Positions 25,774 through 31,781 of a stretch of 64,000 bases of DNA are shown one piece after another. Each line of letters starts with the position of its first letter. The first letter of the stretch is position 1. The translations under genes were made by a program, and so were the position numbers. The stretch lies in NCBI RefSeq assembly GCF_003308995.1, contig NZ_QFFJ01000001.1, positions 3,658,001 through 3,722,000 on the forward strand. Direction: 5' to 3'. A model generated the notes under the pieces. The model searched no databases. It saw only the letters and a program-made list of their open reading frames with translations, and was not told where the DNA came from. Source of the DNA: Chitinophaga flava (GTDB taxonomy: Bacteria; Bacteroidota; Bacteroidia; Chitinophagales; Chitinophagaceae).

Positions 25774-26856
25774 ATGACATTGCCGTTCCAGGAAGGTGGC
25801 GCGGAAACGCCCTATTATAAGGGACGTGGCGCCCAGGTCAATCCCAGGAATAAGTACCTGAAAGAGGAATATGTGAAGGAGCACATTGAAGGTATTGATG
25901 AGTGGTGGCAGGCAGATGTTCCCACCCAGATATTTGAGGAACATGCCAAGACCCTGGTCAATAAGGTAGATAGTCCGGATGTAGGGATGTGGTATTCCAT
26001 GAATCCCTACCAGGGCTGTGAACATGGCTGTATTTATTGTTATGCCCGTAATGCCCATCAGTTCTGGGGACTGAGTGCAGGGCTCGACTTCGAACGGAAG
26101 ATCATCGTAAAACATAATGCGCCGGAACTGCTGCGTAAGTTTCTGGACAACAAGAACTGGGTACCCAAACCCATTTCCCTTTCAGGGAACACCGACTGCT
26201 ACCAGCCGGTGGAACGCAAAATGTGGCTGACCCGGCAGTTGCTGGAGGTAGCCCTGGAGTATAAGCAGCCGGTAGGCATCATTACTAAAAATTCGCTGGT
26301 ATTACGCGACCGCTACCTGTTACAGCAGCTGGCACAGGAAAACCTGGTCTGTGTATATGTTTCCATTACTACCATGCAGGAAGAGCTGAGGCAGAAAATG
26401 GAGCCTCGAACCACCACAGCCGCACAACGGTTTAAGATTGTGAAGGAACTGAGTGAAGTCGGTGTACCCGTTGGCGTTATGACGGCCCCAATGATCCCTG
26501 GACTAAATGACCACGAGATGCCCCAGCTCCTGGAGACGGCCGCAGCCAATGGAGCCCGTTATGCCGGCTATACGGTAGTAAGGCTCAACGATGCAGTCAA
26601 GATAATTTTTAATGACTGGCTTTATAAGAATTTCCCTGATCGTGCTGACAAGGTATGGCACCAGATTGAAAGTATGCATGGTGGCAATGTGAATGACAGC
26701 GAGTTTGGCCGCCGGATGAGAGGAGACGGTAATATCGCCGATCTGATCAGGCAACAGTTCAGAGTGCATACCAAAAAGAACGGGTTAAATCAGGAACGTT
26801 TCGAGTTTAATACGGAATCCTTCCGCAGGCCTACCAGCCAGCTGAGCTTATTCTAG
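25774..26856 (+). CDS. Radical SAM protein, PA0069/Rv2578c (SplB-like) family
   Basis: A 360-residue radical SAM enzyme. The iron-sulfur cluster motif CEHGCIYC supplies Cys82, Cys86 and Cys89, a CxxxCxxC spacing followed by YARN as in this family. SAM-binding segments include LSGNTDCYQPVERKMWLTRQLLE and KPVGI-like GIITKNSLVLRD. Members are annotated by similarity to spore photoproduct lyase, but a DNA-repair role is not established. The N-terminal GRGAQVNPRNKY motif is typical. It stands between a MutS-like gene and a secreted protein, with an inverted repeat directly over its start region. Confidence 0.85.
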   Translation: MTLPFQEGGAETPYYKGRGAQVNPRNKYLKEEYVKEHIEGIDEWWQADVPTQIFEEHAKTLVNKVDSPDVGMWYSMNPYQGCEHGCIYCYARNAHQFWGLSAGLDFERKIIVKHNAPELLRKFLDNKNWVPKPISLSGNTDCYQPVERKMWLTRQLLEVALEYKQPVGIITKNSLVLRDRYLLQQLAQENLVCVYVSITTMQEELRQKMEPRTTTAAQRFKIVKELSEVGVPVGVMTAPMIPGLNDHEMPQLLETAAANGARYAGYTVVRLNDAVKIIFNDWLYKNFPDRADKVWHQIESMHGGNVNDSEFGRRMRGDGNIADLIRQQFRVHTKKNGLNQERFEFNTESFRRPTSQLSLF

Positions 26857-26911
26857 GATTTATTTTATCTTGAGCGTTATTGTTTTACCTGTTTTAAAAA
26901 ATCCTATATCT

Positions 26912-27892
26912 ATGAAGAAGATATGTATGTTAGCCCTGGCGCTGGGAAGTGCTGTGGCGGCTGTGGCACAAACCCAACCATTAGTATGGGGCGAATGGGG
27001 GTCCCGCACTGAATTTAGAAATGATGCTGGTTTACGTGGTGATGCAGGGGCTTTGTCTGGCTTTTTTCAAACGATGACACCTGTTAATTACCCGGCCGGA
27101 GCCGATAGTTGGTGGCATTTGCTGGATGTCAGACATGGAAATCAGTACAACAACTTCGCTATGCAATTTGCCGGTAGTTTCTATGATCAGGACCTGTATT
27201 TCAGAAAAACCAATAATGATCCGGCCATGCCCTGGTCTAAAGTAGTATTGCAACGGGATGGAAAGGTTACCTTTCCTGGTATTTATAACTTTGAGCGGTT
27301 CAATATCGGCAAGGATGGGAACAACGGTGCATATGCACTGGAATTTGTAAATCATAGTAGTGACCTGCAGTCATATGGAGTTAAGATGGGGGCTGATGTA
27401 GACGGGTTTGGTCATGGTTTGTTTATTGTGGGCGCCCGTAGATCGAACAGCTATGATAGCCTGAAATATGCTTCCAAACCTGCTGTGTTTGTATCTGCAC
27501 TCGACAACACCGTGGGCATAGGAACCAATCAGACAGCGGGTTATCAGTTAGCCGTCGCCGGTACTATGATCGCAGAGCGCGTCAGGGTAAAGCCTTTCGG
27601 TACCTGGCCGGATTATGTATTTGAAAAAGATTATCCGTTACCGTCATTGAAGAGCACAGCCGCTTTTATACAGCAGCATAAACATCTGCCGGAAATGCCG
27701 TCTGCCAGAGAGGTAGACAGCACCGGGCTGGACCTCGGTGATATGAATGCACGTCTGCTGAAAAAAGTAGAGGAGTTGACACTACATCTTATTCGTCAAC
27801 AGGAAGAGATCGAAAAATTACAGCAGCAAAACCGGGAAATACAGCAACAGTTACAACAACAACCGAAACAGCCACCTGCACGTATAAACTAA
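26912..27892 (+). CDS. Secreted protein with C-terminal coiled coil, function unknown
   Basis: A 326-residue protein with a signal peptide (residues 1-20, ending VAQ). The first 180 residues form a domain of beta type I cannot assign. The region NTVGIGTNQTAGYQLAVAGT is the repeat-like motif found in many Bacteroidota surface proteins. It is followed by WPDYVFEKDYPLPSLKSTAAFIQQHKHLPEMPSA, a conserved module that usually precedes a trimeric coiled coil; here the last 55 residues are a glutamine-rich coiled coil (EEIEKLQQQNREIQQQLQQQ). The resemblance to phage-tail-fibre chaperone-like ends is structural only. The ATG at 26912 was chosen over an upstream TTG. Confidence 0.7.
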   Translation: MKKICMLALALGSAVAAVAQTQPLVWGEWGSRTEFRNDAGLRGDAGALSGFFQTMTPVNYPAGADSWWHLLDVRHGNQYNNFAMQFAGSFYDQDLYFRKTNNDPAMPWSKVVLQRDGKVTFPGIYNFERFNIGKDGNNGAYALEFVNHSSDLQSYGVKMGADVDGFGHGLFIVGARRSNSYDSLKYASKPAVFVSALDNTVGIGTNQTAGYQLAVAGTMIAERVRVKPFGTWPDYVFEKDYPLPSLKSTAAFIQQHKHLPEMPSAREVDSTGLDLGDMNARLLKKVEELTLHLIRQQEEIEKLQQQNREIQQQLQQQPKQPPARIN

Positions 27893-27925
27893 TTGTTAAG
27901 GCTACAAAAAAAGTAGGCTGTAATG

Positions 27926-27957
27926 TTGTGTAATAAAAAAAATAAAATCTACCTTTG
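27926..27957 (+). promoter_or_regulatory. Promoter A upstream of the dinB leader units
   Basis: A TTG (27926-27928) and a consensus -7 box TACCTTTG (27950-27957) are separated by 21 bases, a full match to the Bacteroidota promoter. It is the only consensus promoter seen before dinB, which begins 475 bases downstream. Confidence 0.75.
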
Positions 27958-28012
27958 TTGTAAATAACAAAATTTCTTAGTGCAACTTCTGTCAATATAT
28001 AAGATTTCAGCG

Positions 28013-28072
28013 ATGGCCTGCAAGCAAAAGCAGGTCAAGGACGGATGGCGGGCACGTTGCACCGATTGTTAA
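28013..28072 (+). CDS. Leader-like small ORF A (19 residues)
   Basis: The first ORF after promoter A encodes MACKQKQVKDGWRARCTDC, a basic peptide with three cysteines. A terminator hairpin begins 28 bases after its stop. GCGGG at 28048-28052 could pair with CCCGC in the terminator 5' arm, but only over five bases. No homology was recognised. I read it as a leader peptide ORF, with moderate certainty. Confidence 0.45.
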   Translation: MACKQKQVKDGWRARCTDC

Positions 28073-28100
28073 CAAAAAAAGTTATCAAACGATACAAACA

Positions 28101-28132
28101 AAGGTCCCGCACTAACAGGCGGGACCTTTTGC
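28101..28132 (+). terminator. Terminator A after leader ORF A
   Basis: Perfect 10-base arms AAGGTCCCGC and GCGGGACCTT (28101-28110, 28119-28128) with an 8-base loop are followed by TTGCTTTT. Confidence 0.8.
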
Positions 28133-28150
28133 TTTTGAAGCAGTACTGAA

Positions 28151-28261
28151 ATGACGACATTGAAAGAGATTCAGACGATAACTGATCATTTTATTCAATG
28201 CACCGAATGGTGTAAACGGAATGGCTTTGCCTTAAAAAAGCCATACGGACCTGTTATGTAG
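28151..28261 (+). CDS. Leader-like small ORF B (36 residues)
   Basis: The second ORF after promoter A encodes a 36-residue peptide beginning MTTLKEIQTITDHF and ending KKPYGPVM. It starts about 20 bases after terminator A. Bases 28244-28251 (TACGGACC), seven bases before the stop, are perfectly complementary to 28293-28300 in the 5' arm of the next terminator, so the end of this ORF can form an antiterminator. This supports a regulatory leader ORF rather than a functional small protein. Confidence 0.5.
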   Translation: MTTLKEIQTITDHFIQCTEWCKRNGFALKKPYGPVM

Positions 28262-28289
28262 TTATGTAAGCTAACCCTTTACATTATTG

Positions 28290-28318
28290 CCCGGTCCGTA
28301 AATGCGGCCGGGTTTTTT
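28290..28318 (+). terminator. Terminator B (attenuator candidate) before dinB
   Basis: Arms CCCGGTCCG and CGGCCGGG (28290-28298, 28305-28312; one bulged T) are followed by six T. It begins 28 bases after the stop of ORF B. Its 5' arm can instead pair with the 3' end of ORF B. Confidence 0.8.
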
Positions 28319-28431
28319 GTTGCAGAATTTCCGGCACAATAATGGCAAACACTATTTTCAATTATGTTATGTACTAAACCCTACTGATTATAACAAACAG
28401 GTACAGTGCATAACCCCAAAAACGTTAGTAT

Positions 28432-28998
28432 ATGAGGAACGTTATTCAAGTTGTAAGAGAGGCTTTACTCACCAATTTCAGGGAGCTGGACCAGTGGTTC
28501 GAAAAAGATACGGCATTACTGGACTTTAAGCCGGACCGTGATCAATGGAGCATACGGGAAGTGCTGGAACATATCACCCTCACTAATTATTTCCTGTTGC
28601 TGATTATCAACAAAAGCACCCGCCGTGCACTTGACCGTAAAAGCAATGGTTATACTGTTGTAGTGCCGGCAGATTATCACGAAAAATTCAGCCAGATCGA
28701 CGTGATCAGTAGCAAGTCTTTCGGCTGGGTAAGACCGGAACATATGGAGCCTACAGGCTTTAAAAATATGGAGGAAATAAAAGCATTACTGAAACAACAG
28801 TATGCACAATGCATGTACAACGTGTCTTTACTCAAAAACGGGGAAGGCGTGCTGGTATTCACCAACATGTCTGTTAACCACCTGGGTAAACTGGACATCT
28901 ATCAGTACATCTATTTCCTGACTAAACATATTGAACGTCATATCCGTCAAATGAAAAGACTGGAGAAAGAATTTGAAGAAAGCGCAATCCTGATCTGA
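28432..28998 (+). CDS. DinB superfamily protein
   Basis: A 188-residue four-helix-bundle protein of the DinB/YfiT-like superfamily, metal- and often thiol-dependent enzymes acting on reactive small molecules. Candidate metal ligands are a His in EVLEHITLTNYF (about residue 47) and the late HLGK...HIERHIRQ cluster (about 144-168), the usual three-histidine layout. There is no signal peptide. No promoter with a TAnnTTTG box lies between terminator B and this gene, so it is probably transcribed from promoter A through two terminators. The name refers to the superfamily, not to DNA polymerase IV. Confidence 0.82.
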   Translation: MRNVIQVVREALLTNFRELDQWFEKDTALLDFKPDRDQWSIREVLEHITLTNYFLLLIINKSTRRALDRKSNGYTVVVPADYHEKFSQIDVISSKSFGWVRPEHMEPTGFKNMEEIKALLKQQYAQCMYNVSLLKNGEGVLVFTNMSVNHLGKLDIYQYIYFLTKHIERHIRQMKRLEKEFEESAILI

Positions 28999-29048
28999 TT
29001 TTTTTTGGTCGACCAGCAACGCATCTATTATTGTTATCCTTATTGTAC

Positions 29049-29084
29049 AAAAGCCGTGAGTATGAATACTTCCGGCTTTTTTCT
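29049..29084 (+). terminator. Terminator after dinB
   Basis: Fifteen-base arms with two mismatches (29049-29063, 29066-29080) are followed by a short T-tract. Confidence 0.7.
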
Positions 29085-29122
29085 ATGTAGCTAAATAAAA
29101 AACATATTTATCTACATAGAAA
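29080..29122. repeat. 18-base inverted repeat before promoter C
   Basis: Arms at 29080-29097 and 29105-29122 match at 17 of 18 positions around the spacer AAAAACA. The dyad is A/T-rich, centred on CTATGTAG/CTACATAG, and ends 27 bases before the -33 box of promoter C. It overlaps the last base of the dinB terminator stem. It may be an operator. Confidence 0.7.
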
Positions 29123-29149
29123 AAAAATCTGAAAAAAGTCTGTTAAAAA

Positions 29150-29182
29150 TTTGCATAATCTGTATTTATCCTATTATCTTTG
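29150..29182 (+). promoter_or_regulatory. Promoter C upstream of the AAA-rtcB leader units
   Basis: TTTG (29150-29153) and TATCTTTG (29175-29182) are 21 bases apart, an excellent match to the Bacteroidota promoter. Transcription would begin near 29188, 32 bases before leader ORF C. Confidence 0.8.
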
Positions 29183-29219
29183 CAACGTAAAAATTGATAA
29201 TAGGTAAACACTTATAAAA

Positions 29220-29309
29220 ATGAAACGCTTTAACTTAAATATGGATCGCACAGTCCCTTGCTCAGAGCAAGGCAGTGGCAGGTTCCGGGCGTTTTATGTT
29301 TACAGGTAG
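29220..29309 (+). CDS. Leader-like small ORF C (29 residues)
   Basis: ATG with an A-rich upstream sequence starts a 29-residue ORF (MKRFNLNMDRTVPCSEQ... ending FRAFYVYR). TCCGGGC at 29284-29290 is perfectly complementary to GCCCGGA at 29338-29344 in the terminator that begins 27 bases after the stop. The peptide has no recognised relatives and does not resemble ORF A, B or D. A regulatory leader is the best reading. Confidence 0.5.
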   Translation: MKRFNLNMDRTVPCSEQGSGRFRAFYVYR

Positions 29310-29336
29310 TGCAAAATATTTGTATAATATAACTGA

Positions 29337-29365
29337 AGCCCGGATCAATTGGTCCGGGCTTTTTT
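29337..29365 (+). terminator. Terminator C
   Basis: Ten-base arms (29337-29346, 29351-29360, one G-T) around AATT are followed by six T. The 5' arm can pair alternatively with the 3' part of ORF C. Confidence 0.85.
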
Positions 29366-29380
29366 GTTATAGTTTTTGTA

Positions 29381-29503
29381 ATGAAATTACCATTGAACAC
29401 AACAAATATCCGGACACTGCGCGCTGAAATCCGCCGCAGTAAATGGTTTCAGGATAGCATTCAAAACATGGATGCTAAACGGACCCGGCATGTCTTAACG
29501 TAG
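29381..29503 (+). CDS. Leader-like small ORF D (40 residues)
   Basis: A 40-residue ORF starts 15 bases after terminator C. The peptide is rich in arginine (segment NIRTLRAEIRRSKW) and ends KRTRHVLT. Bases 29479-29489 can pair at 10 of 11 positions with 29524-29534, the 5' arm of terminator D, and lie 11 bases before the stop. A perfect TTAACG/CGTTAA dyad lies around and after the stop codon. The Arg codons could make it sensitive to tRNA-Arg supply, but that is conjecture. Confidence 0.5.
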   Translation: MKLPLNTTNIRTLRAEIRRSKWFQDSIQNMDAKRTRHVLT

Positions 29504-29524
29504 TGTATGCGTTAACGTTAGTAG

Positions 29525-29557
29525 CCCGGTCTGTGTAAAAACTGACCGGGTTTTTTT
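29525..29557 (+). terminator. Terminator D (attenuator candidate) before the AAA-rtcB operon
   Basis: Perfect 7-base arms CCCGGTC and GACCGGG (29525-29531, 29544-29550) are followed by seven T, and begin 21 bases after the stop of ORF D. Confidence 0.82.
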
Positions 29558-29832
29558 GTGTTCATAACGAAGAGATTATTTGAGGAGGTACAATTAATAA
29601 TCAGGTAGCGGAGTAATCCTGCTCCGCTAAATCTGCTCCTTTAACGATATTTTTTTTCGTCTCTGTTTGAATTAACCCCCATCTTCAGGTTATCAAGAGG
29701 ATAACTTGTAACTTCCCCCCAACAAGTACTGCAAAAAGTACTTCAAATGATAAGCATGATTTGCCGGGAGCCTATTCCGGGCTCCGGTAAATCTCTATCA
29801 GGGTGGATTAATTTTAAAAGATCAATTTGTAA
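29558..29832 (+). promoter_or_regulatory. Structured untranslated region before the AAA+ ATPase gene
   Basis: No gene is seen in these 275 bases. Three dyads are present: AGCGGAG/CTCCGCT (29607-29613, 29622-29628), GTTATC/GATAAC (29689-29694, 29700-29705) and AAGTACT/AGTACTT (29724-29730, 29737-29743). No TAnnTTTG box was found, so the operon may depend on read-through from promoter C. Confidence 0.5.
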
Positions 29833-30897
29833 ATGAAAACAATGGTCAATAACCAGATAGATATTACCGATGGTGAATACTTTGCACCCAAAGGGGTGTA
29901 TACTGTTCACTTCAACGGAATACCCAATATCAACAATATATATGATATAGATGGTGACAAAGCATCGGCGGCGTTTGTAAAGGCATTTGAGAGCATGATT
30001 GTGAATACCTACAAATACACCGACTATGACACCAAGAAGAAAAAATATAAACACTCACAGACGGTAATGGTGTTGAATAACCGCAGTGTAGTAGCCTTCT
30101 GGCATTCGTGGTGTGAGATCCTGCATGATGGATCAGATATGGAATTTGTAGGGAAGGTAACGGAAATGGTTATACGCTATAAGGAAAAACAACGTCGTGA
30201 ACCACATGAGATTAACCTGATCGTGAGCGGTCGCAGAGGACTGGAGTTGAAGAGCATGGAAATCAAACGTACCAAACTGGATATCGATCTGTTTTACGAT
30301 AATGATTTCAGAGAAGTGGATAAGGTGATACAACAACGGTTACGTAAAGAAAAAGACAAAGGCATCGTGCTGTTGCATGGTATGCCCGGAACCGGCAAAA
30401 CCACCTATCTGCGTTACCTGATCGGGAAAATAAAAAAACGTATTCTGTTTGTTTCACCCGATCTGGCCAACAATATCATGAGCCCGGAGTTTATGCAGTT
30501 ACTGATTGACAATCCTGACTGTGTGGTGATCATAGAAGATGCGGAGAATGTGATCATGGACAGGAAATTTACTGGTAATTCATCTGTGTCTAATCTGTTG
30601 AACCTGTCTGATGGCTTGCTGGCGGATTGTCTGAATATACAGTTGGTATGTTCCTTCAACAGCGATCTGTCTTCCATCGACAGTGCCCTGCTGCGTAAAG
30701 GAAGGCTGATCGCCAAATACGAATTCAAAAAGCTGCCAGCTGAAAAAGCACAACGGCTGTCTGCTCACCTGGGCTTTGATACTGTAGTCGACAAACCTAT
30801 GAGTGTCGCAGAAATCTCTAACCAGCACGAACCTTCTTTTGAAGCACCGAAAAATGTGATCGGATTCCGTCGCACCATGGTGGGAGAAACGGTTTAA
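29833..30897 (+). CDS. AAA+ ATPase in the rtcB operon
   Basis: A 354-residue AAA+ ATPase. An N-terminal domain of about 170 residues has no recognised family. The ATPase core has Walker A GMPGTGKTT (183-191, Lys189), Walker B VVIIED (231-236), a sensor-like LVCSFNSDL and an arginine-finger-like LLRKGRL. The layout of core and sensor is BCS1-like. The C-terminus ends in GFRRTMVGETV. It is the first gene of an operon with a basic protein and RtcB, so a role in remodelling RNA or RNA-protein complexes for repair is plausible but unproven. Confidence 0.8.
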   Translation: MKTMVNNQIDITDGEYFAPKGVYTVHFNGIPNINNIYDIDGDKASAAFVKAFESMIVNTYKYTDYDTKKKKYKHSQTVMVLNNRSVVAFWHSWCEILHDGSDMEFVGKVTEMVIRYKEKQRREPHEINLIVSGRRGLELKSMEIKRTKLDIDLFYDNDFREVDKVIQQRLRKEKDKGIVLLHGMPGTGKTTYLRYLIGKIKKRILFVSPDLANNIMSPEFMQLLIDNPDCVVIIEDAENVIMDRKFTGNSSVSNLLNLSDGLLADCLNIQLVCSFNSDLSSIDSALLRKGRLIAKYEFKKLPAEKAQRLSAHLGFDTVVDKPMSVAEISNQHEPSFEAPKNVIGFRRTMVGETV

Positions 30898-30927
30898 TAT
30901 TGTTCATCTATCTAAAAAAATGCTATC

Positions 30928-31101
30928 ATGAAAAAGAATCACTTGTCCATATACAACCGAATGGAAAACAACCTCCACCAACAGGTGCAGGCATTTGCAA
31001 CGATCACAGATCATCCGTCATGGACAAGTTATTACCCGACGAATTACAATACTATATCGATACGATGCGTATCAGGACGGCCAGGAGGCGCCTGCGCGTA
31101 G
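30928..31101 (+). CDS. Possible 57-residue ORF overlapping the next gene
   Basis: ATG at 30928 opens a 57-residue frame (MKKNHLSIYNRMENNLHQQV...), 30 bases after the ATPase gene. It runs into the start of the next gene in another frame and overlaps it by 82 bases. Its first 30 residues look more protein-like than the alternative reading of the same bases. It may be a small protein, or the true N-terminus of the following gene separated by a frameshift. Confidence 0.3.
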   Translation: MKKNHLSIYNRMENNLHQQVQAFATITDHPSWTSYYPTNYNTISIRCVSGRPGGACA

Positions 31102-31766
31102 TAAAAACTGAAAAAGACAAACAGCTGATACAGCTCGACAAGCGTATAAGAGCACTTTGGAGACAGGACCGTCATCCGGAATATGTGCCACTGGAACCGC
31201 CGGTGAAGAAAGGTTACAAACGTTTCTTTATTTTAAGAGATGACGTAGCCCGCGGAAAACAGGCATCATTTTTTCAGGGTATACTGGACAAAATCAATAC
31301 GGTTCAGTATTTTCACCGGAAGGATTTTAAGGTGAAAAAGCGGCAGAAAGGTAAAAAGGTAATAGTCGTGAAAGAACAGAAGCTGCAGACCTTTTATCCT
31401 GACGAGTTTAACAAACTTAAACTAACGCGTGATGAAAAGATCTTTTTTGAAAAGCGAATGGTGCCGACCGGCTGGAAGACGCGGGAAGTTCCCAGGATAG
31501 TATTTACGGAGCCCTGGCGTTTTGTGCTGCAGATACGACCGCATCTTTTAACACATGTGCGAAAGGCTAATCCGGAATTGGATTCTCAGATCCAGGAGTT
31601 GGAAAACTACATGGATAAATATCATCTGAGACCCAGGATGCGGTGGCTGACACAAAGCAGGCATACTTCGTGGAACAAAAAGCTGTTTGGCCCGAAAGAA
31701 AAATACCAATATCAAAAGAAACCCCTGCCGCAACTGCTGCAGGAAACATATTACAACATTGAATGA
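31020..31766 (+). CDS. Basic protein of unknown function between AAA+ ATPase and RtcB
   Basis: From the ATG at 31020 this is a 248-residue, strongly lysine/arginine-rich protein (for example IRTARRRLRVVK, KVKKRQKGKKVIVVKEQK, RPRMRWLTQSRHTSWNKK). I recognise no domain, signal peptide or membrane segment; the charge suggests nucleic-acid binding. The frame is open back to a TTG at 30900, but those 40 residues look non-coding and a different frame may supply the N-terminus. It lies 15 bases before rtcB, so it is probably co-translated with it and may be an RNA-binding partner. Confidence 0.7.
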   Translation: MDKLLPDELQYYIDTMRIRTARRRLRVVKTEKDKQLIQLDKRIRALWRQDRHPEYVPLEPPVKKGYKRFFILRDDVARGKQASFFQGILDKINTVQYFHRKDFKVKKRQKGKKVIVVKEQKLQTFYPDEFNKLKLTRDEKIFFEKRMVPTGWKTREVPRIVFTEPWRFVLQIRPHLLTHVRKANPELDSQIQELENYMDKYHLRPRMRWLTQSRHTSWNKKLFGPKEKYQYQKKPLPQLLQETYYNIE

Positions 31767-31781
31767 ACCCCTTTAATTGTT

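Noticed and set aside
28302..28529. 75-codon ORF overlapping the dinB start
   Set aside because: It starts inside terminator B and overlaps the conserved N-terminus of the DinB-type protein in another frame.
27893..29832. tRNA, riboswitch or retron-type RNA as an explanation for the repeated hairpins
   Set aside because: No cloverleaf or known aptamer pattern was recognised and there is no reverse transcriptase gene; the ORF-stop-terminator regularity fits attenuators better.
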